Assembly: GCF_030268685.1 (NCBI RefSeq)
Contig: NZ_BSRQ01000018.1
Location: 124,001 to 188,000, forward strand
DNA from: Microtetraspora sp. NBRC 13810
GTDB lineage: Bacteria; Actinomycetota; Actinomycetes; Streptosporangiales; Streptosporangiaceae
Length of the DNA: 64,000 nucleotides
Direction of reading: 5' to 3'
Position 1 is the stretch's first letter. Every line of letters begins with the position of its first letter. Below are positions 42,454 through 50,992 of the stretch, piece by piece. Made by a program: the position numbers and the translations under genes. The notes beneath the pieces were generated by a model, which did not search any database, was not told the origin of the DNA, and worked only from the letters and a program-made list of their open reading frames with translations.

Positions 42454-42816
42454 GTGGAACGGATCTTCACTATCGAAGAGGCACGCGCGCTGATGCCGGA
42501 CGTGCTCGCGCGGGCGGAGGAGTTCGTCGCGATCCGCGCGGACATGTCCGAGCTGGCGCACGATCTGCGACGGGGGGAGCGTTCGCCGATCGGCGGGCTG
42601 GCGGAGGCCAAGGCGTTCGAGGCGCGGATGGACGAGATCCTCGGCTGGTTCGACGAACAGGGCATCGAGGTCAAGGGCGTGGCCCCGCTGCTCGTCGACT
42701 TCCCCGCCGAGCTCGACGGAGTGCCGGTCCGGCTGTGCTGGCTGGAAGGCGACGCCGAGCTCGCCTGGTACCACCGCACCGACCTGGGCTTCCCCGGCCG
42801 CCGCCCGCTCGGCTGA
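42454..42816 (+). CDS. DUF2203 family protein
   Basis: This 120-residue cytoplasmic protein matches the DUF2203 family: FTIEEARALMPDVLARA at the start, EAKAFEARMDEILGWFDEQGIEVKG (in parts) in the middle, and GVPVRLCWLEGDAELAWYHR at the end. The family is widespread in bacteria and has no assigned function. No ribosome site precedes GTG 42454, but TAGCGT at 42441-42446 is a good -10 about 7 bases before it, so a leaderless mRNA is likely. Confidence 0.85.
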   Translation: MERIFTIEEARALMPDVLARAEEFVAIRADMSELAHDLRRGERSPIGGLAEAKAFEARMDEILGWFDEQGIEVKGVAPLLVDFPAELDGVPVRLCWLEGDAELAWYHRTDLGFPGRRPLG

Positions 42817-42889
42817 CCCCTCCCCGGCCCTCCCGCCGCGGCCTTCGGCGATAATCGGCGGGCGAGCGGAAGATCCCTGGAACAGGACT

Positions 42890-43822
42890 ATGCGAGAAGA
42901 GCCTGCGTGTTGTGCCCCCGCACGGGGCGGTTCGGCCGCCGTGACCCCCATGCCGATGGGCGCGGTCCGGCGTACGGACGGGATGGTGAGCCTGCCCGGC
43001 GGCGCGTTCCTCATGGGCAACGAGGACGGCGGCTTCCCCGCGGACGGCGAGGGGCCGGTGCGCGAGGTCACGCTGCGGCCCTTCCTCATCGACGCCTGCG
43101 CGGTGACGAACGCCAGGTTCGCCGAGTTCGCCGACGCCACCGGGTACGTCTCGGAGGCCGAGAAGTTCGGCTGGTCGCACGTCTTCGCCGGCTTCCTGCC
43201 CGGCGTGCTGCGCAGGGACTCGCCGAGGGTGGAGCAGACGCCCTGGTGGTGCGCGGTCTCCGGGGCCGACTGGCGGCACCCCGAGGGGCCGGGGTCCACC
43301 CTTGAGGGCCGCTGGGACCACCCGGTGGTGCACGTCTCCTGGCACGACGCCGACGCCTTCAGCCGGTGGGCCGGGCTGCGGCTGCCCACCGAGGCCGAGT
43401 GGGAGTACGCCGCCCGCGGCGGCCTCGTCCAGCGGCGCTACCCCTGGGGCGACGAGCTGACCCCCGGCGGGCGGCACATGTGCAACATCTGGCAGGGCTC
43501 CTTCCCGGCGAAGAACACCGCGGAGGACGGCCACCGCGGCACCGCCCCGGTCACCGCGTTCGACCCGAACGGCTTCGGCCTGTACAACGTCGCGGGAAAC
43601 GTGTGGGAGTGGTGCTCGGACCGGTGGAGCGTCGACCACCACCGCACCGCCCGCAGGGAGGACCCGGCCGGCCCGCCGAAAGGCTCCTCCCGGGTGCTGC
43701 GCGGCGGCTCCTACCTCTGCCACGACTCCTACTGCACCCGCTACCGGGTCGCCGCCCGGATGGGCAACACCCCGGACAGCTCCTCCGGCCACACCGGTTT
43801 CCGCTGCGCCCTGACCGCTTAG
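42890..43822 (+). CDS. formylglycine-generating enzyme (sulfatase-modifying factor)
   Basis: This 310-residue enzyme oxidises the cysteine in the CxPSR sequon of sulfatases to formylglycine. It resembles the Streptomyces coelicolor enzyme throughout: LPGGAFLMGNEDG, VTNARFAEF, HPVVHVSWHDADAFSRWAG, RLPTEAEWEYAARGG, GNVWEWCSD, and the copper-binding redox pair Cys277 and Cys282 in GGSYLCHDSYCTRYR. The C-terminal NTPDSSSGHTGFRCA is also conserved. A sulfatase with the matching CAPSR sequon is encoded at 46404-48131. ATG 42890 is used; no strong ribosome site is seen. Confidence 0.95.
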   Translation: MREEPACCAPARGGSAAVTPMPMGAVRRTDGMVSLPGGAFLMGNEDGGFPADGEGPVREVTLRPFLIDACAVTNARFAEFADATGYVSEAEKFGWSHVFAGFLPGVLRRDSPRVEQTPWWCAVSGADWRHPEGPGSTLEGRWDHPVVHVSWHDADAFSRWAGLRLPTEAEWEYAARGGLVQRRYPWGDELTPGGRHMCNIWQGSFPAKNTAEDGHRGTAPVTAFDPNGFGLYNVAGNVWEWCSDRWSVDHHRTARREDPAGPPKGSSRVLRGGSYLCHDSYCTRYRVAARMGNTPDSSSGHTGFRCALTA

Positions 43823-43832
43823 GAGGCGCCCG

Positions 43833-43888
43833 GGGCGGCGGTCACAGGGCGGCGGTCACAGGGCGGCGGTCACAGGGCGGCGGTCACA
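43833..43888 (-). repeat. 4 x 14-bp tandem repeat over the stop codon of the nucleotidyltransferase gene
   Basis: Four perfect copies of GGGCGGCGGTCACA lie at 43833-43846, 43847-43860, 43861-43874 and 43875-43888. The minus-strand gene's stop (TGA, plus-strand TCA 43884-43886) is inside the fourth unit, so each unit carries a TGACCGCC in that orientation. The repeats fill almost the whole gap between two convergent genes. Confidence 0.95.
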
Positions 43889-44546
43889 GGGCGGCCCTCC
43901 GCACGCCGGCGAGGAACTCCTCGACCCGGTCCCGGTCCGGCCGGAGGGGGAGCGGGGAGCCGGGCACGGCGTCCTCGATGCCGCGGGTCAGCTCCGCGCG
44001 CCACCGGCACGCCTCGGCCCACGGCGTCTCGCCCCGCCGTACGGCGAGCAGGCGGTCACGGTAGCCGTCCATCCGGACCAGCGGCTCCCCGTGCCTGGCC
44101 AGGTGCAGGCCGCTGATCAGCAGCCGGAGCATGTGCATGACCCGCTTCCACGGGGGCCGCTCCGGGTCGAACCGGCGGAACCGGCCCTCGGCGTAGTGGA
44201 GGAAGCTCCGGTGGGCCCGGGTGGACAGGAAGGCCGTGCGCAGCGCGAGGAGATCCTCGCCCGCCGGGGTGACCCGCTCGACGAGCGGCGACCACAGGCA
44301 TTCCAGGACGGTCGGGTTGGCCTCCAGGGCCAGCCCGCAGAACCGCTCGACCTCCCAGGAGAACTGCTCGGGCAGCGGCCCCTCGACATGCGTCGGAGGC
44401 TTGTCCAGCCGCCAGAACCACGGCGTCGGCGCCACGAACACGCCCCGCCGGTCCACGTCCGACTCCTCGGTCTCCAGCCCGTACGCCCGCGATCCCACCA
44501 CGACCGACAGGACCACCTGATCGGGCACCAGCCCCGTCACATCCAT
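43884..44546 (-). CDS. predicted nucleotidyltransferase (DNA polymerase beta-like fold)
   Basis: This 220-residue protein has the minimal nucleotidyltransferase motif VVGSRAYGLETEESDVDRRGVF near the N-terminus, where GS and the Asp pair bind metal and NTP. The following SWEVERFCGLALEANPTVLECLW and KRVMHMLRLLISGLHL fit the YcgL-like group of predicted nucleotidyltransferases, some of which sit in RNA-repair operons. No RtcB or ligase gene is nearby. The substrate is unknown. ATG 44546 has no clear ribosome site; an upstream GATCATGG region is AT-poorer than usual for a promoter. Confidence 0.75.
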   Translation of the reverse strand: MDVTGLVPDQVVLSVVVGSRAYGLETEESDVDRRGVFVAPTPWFWRLDKPPTHVEGPLPEQFSWEVERFCGLALEANPTVLECLWSPLVERVTPAGEDLLALRTAFLSTRAHRSFLHYAEGRFRRFDPERPPWKRVMHMLRLLISGLHLARHGEPLVRMDGYRDRLLAVRRGETPWAEACRWRAELTRGIEDAVPGSPLPLRPDRDRVEEFLAGVRRAAL

Positions 44547-44600
44547 GATCCCCGACCATAACCACCCAGACCTCGCCGGGCCGACTGGTTTAACGCCGGA

Positions 44601-45524
44601 TCATCTCGGCGGGCGGCCGAGCCGCCAGTAGCCCATGAAGGCGACCGACGACCGGTCCACGCCCGCATCCTGGACCAGATGGCGGCGCATCCGCCTGACC
44701 ATGCCCGCCTCGCCGGCCAGCCAGGCGTAGAAGCCGTCCCCGCCCGGTGTCTCGGGGATCTCCCACAGCTCGTCCTCGTCCACGTCCTCAAGGTCATCCA
44801 GGCTCTCCGGGCCCCGCCCGGCGGCCTCCTGCGCGGGGGCGGCGAGCGCCCGCACGGCCTCCTGTACGGCGGGCACCAGCAGGTCGCCGTGGGCCTGTGC
44901 GCCGGTCCTGGGCAGCCAGGCGACCTCGACGCCCGGCGGCGCCGCCAGCGGCAGCTCGTCGTCCGGCTCGGGCACCTCCAGCAGGATCCGGCCGCGCGCC
45001 GCCGGGGTCAGCGCCGCGGCGATGACCGAGATGGCGGGCACGGCGGTCTCGTCCCCGGCCAGCAGCAGCCGGTCCGCGCCCGGCGGCGGAGCCCACTCCA
45101 CCGCGCCGGTCGGCTCCGGGCAGCGGGCGTTGGGCCCGACCACCACGAGACGGTCGCCGGGCACGGCCGCGCCCACCCAGCGGGACGCGGGACCGCCGTC
45201 CCCGTGCAGCACGAAGTCGACGTCCAGCTCGCCCGCGCGCGGCCGCACCTCCCGCACCGTGTAGGTGCGCAAGGGCGGCTGCGCGGGGGGTGGCAGCGAC
45301 CGCCACGCCTGGTACCAGTCCGGCTCGGCGCAGAAGCCGAAGTCGGCGCCGTCGTGCGGCAGGATCACGTTGATCCGCTGGTCCAGGCCGTTGTCCGCGA
45401 AATCGCACAACGTGTCCCCGGCGAAGGTCACCCGGACGAAGCTCGGGCTGAGCCGCACCGTCCTGGACACTTCAACATGAAAGGGCAGGTAGGCGGGCAC
45501 GTCGCCCCGGGTCTTCGGGCTCAT
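44601..45524 (-). CDS. siderophore-interacting protein (FAD-dependent ferric-siderophore reductase)
   Basis: This 307-residue cytoplasmic flavoprotein reduces ferric siderophores to release iron. It has the FAD-binding part SFVRVTFAGDTL and PPLRTYTVREVRP (the RxYTxR motif), DFVLHGDGGPASRW, then the NAD-like domain with LLLAGDETAVPAI, and the C-terminal FYAWLAGEAGMVRRMRRHL and GYWRLG seen in SIP proteins. A close match to the iron box lies 40 bp upstream, so repression by a DmdR/IdeR regulator under iron sufficiency is expected. ATG 45524 follows AAGG by eight bases; a GTG one codon earlier is possible. Confidence 0.93.
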   Translation of the reverse strand: MSPKTRGDVPAYLPFHVEVSRTVRLSPSFVRVTFAGDTLCDFADNGLDQRINVILPHDGADFGFCAEPDWYQAWRSLPPPAQPPLRTYTVREVRPRAGELDVDFVLHGDGGPASRWVGAAVPGDRLVVVGPNARCPEPTGAVEWAPPPGADRLLLAGDETAVPAISVIAAALTPAARGRILLEVPEPDDELPLAAPPGVEVAWLPRTGAQAHGDLLVPAVQEAVRALAAPAQEAAGRGPESLDDLEDVDEDELWEIPETPGGDGFYAWLAGEAGMVRRMRRHLVQDAGVDRSSVAFMGYWRLGRPPR

Positions 45525-45563
45525 CACGCTGCCTTCGCTCGACGAGTGTCTCCGAGCGAAAAC

Positions 45564-45582
45564 TTAGCTTAGGCTTACCTTA
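45564..45582 (-). promoter_or_regulatory. iron box (DmdR/IdeR operator) of the siderophore-interacting protein gene
   Basis: TTAGCTTAGGCTTACCTTA matches the 19-bp actinobacterial iron-box consensus TTAGGTTAGGCTAACCTAA at 16 positions. It lies 40 bp upstream of the siderophore-interacting protein start and directly against the stop codon of the upstream gene. Iron-loaded DmdR/IdeR binding here would silence the gene. Confidence 0.88.
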
Positions 45583-45585
45583 TTA

Positions 45586-46173
45586 TCAACGGGCTTCGAC
45601 CAGCGCGGGCGCGGCCGGCGCCGTCCGGCGCCCGATCAGCCGCTCGCAGTCGGCGATTGCCTCGGTGAGCATCGAGCGCAGCAGGGCGTCCGGGTCGTTC
45701 ACGCAGGCGTGCGCGACGCCGCGGGCGGCGAGCTGCACGGTGTTCGGCGCGGCGAAGCGGCGGAAGCCGCGGGCCGACACCCGGATGCCGCGCCTGAGCT
45801 TGCGGGCGCCCTCCGCGGCGCGGGGGACGAGCGCGAGGGCCTCGGCGCTCTCCTCGCTCAGCTCGCCCGGCGGCCGCCCGTCGAGTTCGGCGAGCATCTG
45901 CTCGGCGGCCAGCACCGAGACGGCCATCGCCAGTTGCAGGTCGGCGGCCACGACGGGCAGCGCGGTCCTGGCGCAGCGCAGCGCGATCTGCGCGTCGACG
46001 TGCAGATCGTCGCTGGTGAGCCCGATCACCGAGGGGATCAGGCCGACCAGTTCGGACCGCTTGTCGTCGGAGGTGTAGTCGTTGACGAGCCGGGCCAGCC
46101 CCGCCAGCAGCGGATGCGTGCACGCCGGATGGTCACTCCAGCGCTCCCCGGCCAGGTAGGACGCGAACTCCAT
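45586..46173 (-). CDS. conserved hypothetical protein
   Basis: This 195-residue, probably soluble and mostly helical protein starts MEFASYLAGERWSDHPACTHP and has DYTSDDKRSELVGLIPSVIGL. A central part has Ala/Leu-rich helices (ALPVVAADLQLAMAVSVLA). There is no signal peptide or clear membrane helix. I recall the type from other actinomycetes but no function is known to me. ATG 46173 is 10 bases after AAGGG. The stop codon borders the iron box, so its transcript would run into the regulated siderophore gene; any link to iron is unproven. Confidence 0.7.
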   Translation of the reverse strand: MEFASYLAGERWSDHPACTHPLLAGLARLVNDYTSDDKRSELVGLIPSVIGLTSDDLHVDAQIALRCARTALPVVAADLQLAMAVSVLAAEQMLAELDGRPPGELSEESAEALALVPRAAEGARKLRRGIRVSARGFRRFAAPNTVQLAARGVAHACVNDPDALLRSMLTEAIADCERLIGRRTAPAAPALVEAR

Positions 46174-46403
46174 GAAACACGCGCCCTTGTTCGGATTTCT
46201 GTGCCTGCCGCGCGACAGCACGGGAACCAGCGCGGGCGGTTGAGTCTGACGACTGTGCACGACCACTCCAAGGGATCGCCGTGATAGGTCCACCTCCCAG
46301 TCTGCGATTCCCGACCTTCCCGCGCCAGGGGGTCTCCGGTCCGGGCGCCGCCGTACTGGCGTTCTTTTTGTCCCGCCCTGACCGGAATGTGAGATTCCCC
46401 GTT

Positions 46404-48131
46404 CTACACGTCCGCCCTCTGATGCACCTTGACGGGCCTCAGCTTCTGGAACGACACCGTCCGGCCCTGCGCGGCGAACCTCGCCCGCGGGACCAGCCGC
46501 TGCGTCCGCCCGCGACCGCCCGCCGCGGGCGGGGTCACGGTGAAGGCCGCTCGGAGCGCGCCGCCCGGTTCGAGCAGCTGCCGCTCCGCGCCGCCCTCGA
46601 CCCGCCAGCCGGAAGGCACCTCCAGCCGGAGCCGGACGCCGTCCCAGGGCTGCGCCGACCCGTTGTGCAGGGTGACCACGAACTCGTGCGGCTCGCCGTA
46701 CCGCACCGGGCCGCTGGAGGCCACCCGGAGCCCGTACGGCGAGCGCGGGTCGGGACCGACGGACTGGTTCATCAGCTCGTCCAGCTCGGCGGCGATGCCT
46801 GTCTCGATCTTCGCCAGGTTGTGGGTCTCGCCGCGGTCGTTGTCCAGGTCGTAGAGCTCGAACCGGCCGTCGGAGCCCGCCCCGGCGATGTGCGGCGCGA
46901 AGCGCACCGCCTTCCACCGGCCGCGCCGGATCGCCTGCGCCTTCCTCGGCCGGTTCCAGAACAGCAGGTCGTGGCCCTCGTAGCCGGAGCCGTCGAGCAC
47001 CCCCTTGAAGGAGATCCCGTCGAGATTGTCCGGGACGGGCAGGCCCGCGAGGTCGGCCAGGGTCGGCATGATGTCCCAGGACGCCACCTGCTCGTCGGCC
47101 ACCTCTCCCTGGCGGGACAGCGCCGGGGACCACGCGATCATGGGCGTCCGGATGCCGCCCTCATAGAGGTCGCGCTTGTCGGCCCGGTAGGGGCCGTTGG
47201 AGTTGAACAGCCAGGGGGTGACGCCCTTCTCGCGGTGCGGTCCGTTGTCGCTGATGAACAGCACCAGCGTGGAGTCCGACACCCCGGCGTCCTTCAGGGC
47301 CTGCACGATCTGCGCCACGTGCGAGTCCAGCCTGGTCACCTGGGCCGCGTGCAGCCGGTTGGCCCGGGTCCACGGCTTGTTCTCGTACTGGCCGGCGCCG
47401 TCCGGCACCACGCTGGGGGAGTGCGGCAGGATGGTCGGGAAGTAGAGGAGGAACGGCTCGTCCGCGTTGCGTTTGATGAAGTCCTTGGCCCGCTTCAGGA
47501 AGAGGTCGGGCGCGTAGTACTTCCTGCCCAGGGACACCTTCTGGCCGTTGTGCCACAGATAGGACGGGTAGTACTGGTGGGCGTGCTGGTGGTCGATGAA
47601 GCCGAAGAACTCGTCGAAGCCGCGGGAGTTCGGGTGCGACGGCTGGTCCGGCCGCTCCGGCCCGAAGCCCCACTTGCCGAAGAGCGCCGTGCGGTAGCCG
47701 GCCATCTGCAGCAGCCCGGCGAAGGTGAGGTCGTCGACGCTCATGTCGTGCTGCTCGCCGCCCTCGGGATTCTCCCGCACGGTGGTGTGGCCGGTGTGCA
47801 GGCCGGTGAGGAGCGCGGCCCTGGACGGAGCGCAGAGCGGCGCGCCGGAATACGCGCTGGTGAAGCGGAGCCCTTCGGCCGCCAGCCGATTCAGGTGCGG
47901 GGTTTTGATCATCTTCTGCCCGTAGCACCCGATCTCGCCCCAGCCGAGATCGTCGGCCAGGATGATGACGAAATTGGGTTTGGCGGGCAGGGAGAGGGAA
48001 GAGGCACCGCGTGCCGCCGAGGCCCAAGCCGTGCCGGACATCGTCGACGTCGCCGCCGTGCCGGTCATGGCAGAGGTGAGGACGCCGCCGGTACCCGCAA
48101 GGAACGCGCGGCGTGAGGGGGAGTTGGTCAT
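46404..48131 (-). CDS. secreted sulfatase (type I, formylglycine-dependent, Tat signal)
   Basis: This 575-residue sulfatase hydrolyses sulfate esters outside the cell. It has a twin-arginine signal (SPSRRAFLAG), the metal site ILADDLGWGEIG, and the modification sequon CAPSR with Cys100, followed by LLTGLHTGH. FGKWGFG and SDNGPH supply further active-site residues. After about residue 450 there is an extra beta-sandwich with VRYGEPHEFVVTLHNGSAQPW resembling NEW3-type domains of secreted glycosidases. The activating enzyme is encoded at 42890-43822. ATG 48131 follows GGAG closely. The substrate, perhaps a sulfated polysaccharide, is unknown. Confidence 0.93.
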   Translation of the reverse strand: MTNSPSRRAFLAGTGGVLTSAMTGTAATSTMSGTAWASAARGASSLSLPAKPNFVIILADDLGWGEIGCYGQKMIKTPHLNRLAAEGLRFTSAYSGAPLCAPSRAALLTGLHTGHTTVRENPEGGEQHDMSVDDLTFAGLLQMAGYRTALFGKWGFGPERPDQPSHPNSRGFDEFFGFIDHQHAHQYYPSYLWHNGQKVSLGRKYYAPDLFLKRAKDFIKRNADEPFLLYFPTILPHSPSVVPDGAGQYENKPWTRANRLHAAQVTRLDSHVAQIVQALKDAGVSDSTLVLFISDNGPHREKGVTPWLFNSNGPYRADKRDLYEGGIRTPMIAWSPALSRQGEVADEQVASWDIMPTLADLAGLPVPDNLDGISFKGVLDGSGYEGHDLLFWNRPRKAQAIRRGRWKAVRFAPHIAGAGSDGRFELYDLDNDRGETHNLAKIETGIAAELDELMNQSVGPDPRSPYGLRVASSGPVRYGEPHEFVVTLHNGSAQPWDGVRLRLEVPSGWRVEGGAERQLLEPGGALRAAFTVTPPAAGGRGRTQRLVPRARFAAQGRTVSFQKLRPVKVHQRADV

Positions 48132-48445
48132 GGTCTCCGCTTAGGTCGGGTTCGGGCGGAGTGTAGCGAGTGATCATTAACGGCGGCACGGGTTTCCGGC
48201 CAACATCGTCCACGGATGCCGGGAAGCACTGGGACGAACGTATTGATGTGCTCAGTTAATGACACAAATCGGATACACCCTCCTGTGTGCGCAGACACCG
48301 CCCAAACAGCTCGTCTCCGATCCGGCCTCCGCCGAACACCGTGGCTTCGTCACGCCGGTCATTCCCTACTTTCCCGGTCTGAGGCGTAGGGACACTCGTG
48401 GAGCGACCGCCTCCTGCTCTCGGGTCCTGACCCCCGCCCACGCCC
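48132..48445. other. 314-bp intergenic region, no gene seen
   Basis: The stretch next to the sulfatase (48165-48290) is AT-richer (GATCATTAACGG, GCTCAGTTAATGACAC) and probably holds the sulfatase promoter. No conserved frame is found; a plus-strand frame at 48259-48507 runs antisense into the next gene and matches nothing. Confidence 0.5.
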
Positions 48446-48943
48446 TCAGGCCAGGGGCAGCAGCGAGCCGGAGAGCCGGCCGCCGGGCTCGTAGACGGCG
48501 CACATGATGTCCCGGTCCCCGTCGGCCCACGTCTCGGCCGTGGGCAGGATCGGATAGAACCCGAGCCCCGAGGCGGCCTCCCCCGGCCACCTGCGGGCGA
48601 ACATCTCCTCACACCCGCGCCACCCGAACGCCGCCACCGACGCCCGGTCCCAGGGGCCGTCCGCGGCGTGCACGAAGCCGTAGGACTGGTTGTCGGCCCC
48701 GTCCGCGCACGGCGTGTAGACCACCACGGGCTCCCCCGCGACCGGCGAGTAGGCCGGGTCGCTGAAGCACTCGCCGCCCTCGATCAGCAGGATGCCGGTG
48801 GTCTGCGCCGAGATGAACGCGTCGTCCTTGTGCTCCACCTGGGTGGACGGCACGACGAAGAGCGTGCCGAGCGCCGCCGCGGCGGGAAGCAGCGCCCACC
48901 GGCGGGCGGGCCGCCGGCGGGGGACACGGGCAGCGGTCGTCAT
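48446..48943 (-). CDS. secreted or membrane-anchored protein with septum-formation-like domain
   Basis: This 165-residue protein has an N-terminal RRRPARR stretch followed by one hydrophobic helix (LLPAAAALGTLFVVP), so it is either exported or anchored with the rest outside. The outer domain has cysteines at ECFSDP, TPCADG, RGCEEMF and DIMCAVYEPGGRLSGSLL. This pattern, with paired cysteines and a late W-x10-C-x-V block, resembles the septum-formation domain found in many actinobacterial envelope proteins. ATG 48943 has GGAGGAG 11 bases upstream. The function is not established. Confidence 0.65.
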   Translation of the reverse strand: MTTAARVPRRRPARRWALLPAAAALGTLFVVPSTQVEHKDDAFISAQTTGILLIEGGECFSDPAYSPVAGEPVVVYTPCADGADNQSYGFVHAADGPWDRASVAAFGWRGCEEMFARRWPGEAASGLGFYPILPTAETWADGDRDIMCAVYEPGGRLSGSLLPLA

Positions 48944-49158
48944 CGGCGGCACCTGCTCCTCCGGTCGGCATGATCGCGGCACATCGTAACGGGACGCGCC
49001 TGAACGCCGTGTCAACGCCAGATGGAGGACAGGTATACGAACTTCTGTTCATCTCACGGCAAGATCGCGTCCGCTTGATCGTCGGGCGGGGCTGGCTGAA
49101 TGCAGGCGTCCACTACGTCCTCTGTGGACACCATCTGCTTCTCATGGAGTGAACCTCA

Positions 49159-50877
49159 GTGAGTGACGTCCTCAGAAAGCCGTGGCCCCTCGGGTCCCGG
49201 CAGACCCGGCTCCTGGCGATCGGCGCCGGTGCGCTGCTGGTGAGCGGCCTGGCTTTCGGTCCGACGGCGTTCGGCGCCGCGGCGCCCCCGAAGTACCCGG
49301 CCGCCGAGATCCACAAGCCCTCGCCGATGCCGGACCGCATCATCCTCACCCCCACCACCACCCCCTCGACCAGCCAGAAGGTGACCTGGCGCGCCGAGGC
49401 GGCCGCCGAGACGGCGCAGGCGGAGATCCTGGAGGCGCCGCGCGCGCTCGGCGAGGTCGCCCCGGCCGCGGGCGCGGTCAGGAACGTCCCCGCCGCCTCC
49501 ACCACCCCGGTGAACACCACGCTGGGTTACGCCTCGACCTACCACACGGTGGAGTTCTCCGGCCTCAAGCCGGCCACCAGGTACACCTACCGGGTGGGCG
49601 ACGGCGCCAACTGGAGCGAGTGGATCGACTTCACCACCGCCGCCGCCGACTTCCAGCCGTTCTCGTTCATCTACTACGGCGACGCCCAGAACTACATCGA
49701 CTCGGCCGTGCCGCGCGTCTTCCGCCAGGCGTTCGCGGAGCGCCCGCAGGCCAAGGTGATCGTCAACGCCGGTGACCTCATCGACTCCGCCAACAGCGAG
49801 GAGCAGTGGGGGCAGTGGTACAAGGCCGCCGGCTTCATCGACGGCCAGGTGAACAACATCTCGATCCCCGGTAACCACGAGTACAGCAACGGGCTGTCCA
49901 CCTTCTGGCGGCCGCAGTTCCCGTACCCGGACAACGGGCCGGGCAACGCCGAGCTGAAGCAGACCTCGTACTACGTGGACTACCAGGGCGTCCGCTTCAT
50001 CGGCCTGGACTCCAACGTGCAGAGCAACGCCACGCTGATGGCCGCGCAGACCGCGTGGCTGGAGGGCCTGCTCAAGGACAACCCGAACAAGTGGACCGTG
50101 GTGACCTTCCACCACCCCGTCTACTCCACCACCGGCACCCGCAACAACCCCGTCGTGCGCGCCCAGTGGGGCCCGCTGTTCGAGAAGTACGGCGTCGACC
50201 TGGTCCTCCAGGGTCACGACCACTCCTACGGGCGCGGCAACACCCAGGCGGCCCGCAAGTCGGCCTCGGTGCACAACGGCGTGGTCTACGTCGTCTCCGT
50301 CTCCGGCGGCAAGATGTACGAGCTGAACGGCGGCGTGAACTGGACCGGCAACGGCGCCGAGGTCCGCAGCTCGATGCAGGACACGCAGCTCTACCAGCTC
50401 ATCGACGTGGAGTCGGGCACCCTGCGGTTCGAGGCCCGCTACGCCAACGGCGAGCACCACGACGGGTTCCTGGTCCGTAAGAACGCCAAGGGCGAGCGCA
50501 CCGTCAACGAGATCCGCACGCCGGAGAACACCGTCGGCGACCAGGTCATCGTGGACAAGACCACCGTCTCGACGCGGGACTCGCTGAAGGTCTCGGCCTT
50601 CGGCTACGACCCGGGCGAGACGGCGAAGGTCTACCTGCGCGAGGTGGACGAGGAGGACGTGCGGGCGGACGCCAGGGGCGGCCGTGGTCACGACCACGGT
50701 CACGACCACGGCAAGGACCGGGCCATCGAGCTCGGCTCGCGCAGGGCGGACGAGCTCGGCCGGCTGGAGTACTCCTTCCGGCTGCCCGGCAACGTGCGCA
50801 GGGGCAACACCTACGAGGTGTACGTGGAGAGCGCCAACCTGAAGATCACCAGCCCGGTGATCACCGTCGAGAAGTAG
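49159..50877 (+). CDS. secreted purple acid phosphatase-like metallophosphoesterase
   Basis: This 572-residue enzyme has a signal peptide (residues 1-40), an N-terminal fibronectin III-like domain of purple acid phosphatases (about 58-175, with HTVEFSGLKPATRYTYRVGD), and a catalytic domain with the metal motifs GDAQ, NAGDLID, GNHE, FHHP and GHDHSYGR. The C-terminal 120 residues form a beta domain including a histidine stretch GHDHGHDHG that may bind metal. It likely releases phosphate from organic esters outside the cell. GTG 49159 is preceded by GGAG. The stop codon is followed by imperfect tandem copies of the gene's last 17 bp. Confidence 0.9.
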   Translation: MSDVLRKPWPLGSRQTRLLAIGAGALLVSGLAFGPTAFGAAAPPKYPAAEIHKPSPMPDRIILTPTTTPSTSQKVTWRAEAAAETAQAEILEAPRALGEVAPAAGAVRNVPAASTTPVNTTLGYASTYHTVEFSGLKPATRYTYRVGDGANWSEWIDFTTAAADFQPFSFIYYGDAQNYIDSAVPRVFRQAFAERPQAKVIVNAGDLIDSANSEEQWGQWYKAAGFIDGQVNNISIPGNHEYSNGLSTFWRPQFPYPDNGPGNAELKQTSYYVDYQGVRFIGLDSNVQSNATLMAAQTAWLEGLLKDNPNKWTVVTFHHPVYSTTGTRNNPVVRAQWGPLFEKYGVDLVLQGHDHSYGRGNTQAARKSASVHNGVVYVVSVSGGKMYELNGGVNWTGNGAEVRSSMQDTQLYQLIDVESGTLRFEARYANGEHHDGFLVRKNAKGERTVNEIRTPENTVGDQVIVDKTTVSTRDSLKVSAFGYDPGETAKVYLREVDEEDVRADARGGRGHDHGHDHGKDRAIELGSRRADELGRLEYSFRLPGNVRRGNTYEVYVESANLKITSPVITVEK

Positions 50878-50925
50878 CCGTCAAGAAGCAGTGACCGTCA
50901 AAAAGCAGTGACCGTCAAGAAGTAG
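50864..50925 (+). repeat. imperfect 17-bp tandem repeat over the stop codon of the phosphatase gene
   Basis: Four imperfect copies of CCGTCAAGAAGCAGTGA follow one another: 50864-50877 (the gene end, shortened), 50878-50894, 50895-50911 and 50912-50925 (shortened). Each copy contains TAG or TGA. It looks like repeated duplication of the gene's last codons and stop. Confidence 0.85.
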
Positions 50926-50932
50926 CCGGACT

Positions 50933-50974
50933 CCCGGGCGGGGGCCTTCCGCCGTAGTAAGGCTCTCGCCCGGG
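50933..50974 (+). terminator. nested hairpin between the phosphatase gene and the nickel-exporter operon
   Basis: Outer arms CCCGGGCG and CGCCCGGG enclose inner arms GCCTT and AAGGC. It ends only 7 bases before the ribosome site AGGAG of the next gene. It may end the phosphatase transcript or form a regulatory leader of the metal-export operon; the sequence does not decide this. Confidence 0.5.
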
Positions 50975-50992
50975 TCCAGGCAGGAGTTCTCC

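Noticed and set aside
46281-48116. 611-codon open frame on the plus strand
   Set aside because: Antisense to the sulfatase, which has intact active-site motifs; the plus-strand peptide matches nothing.
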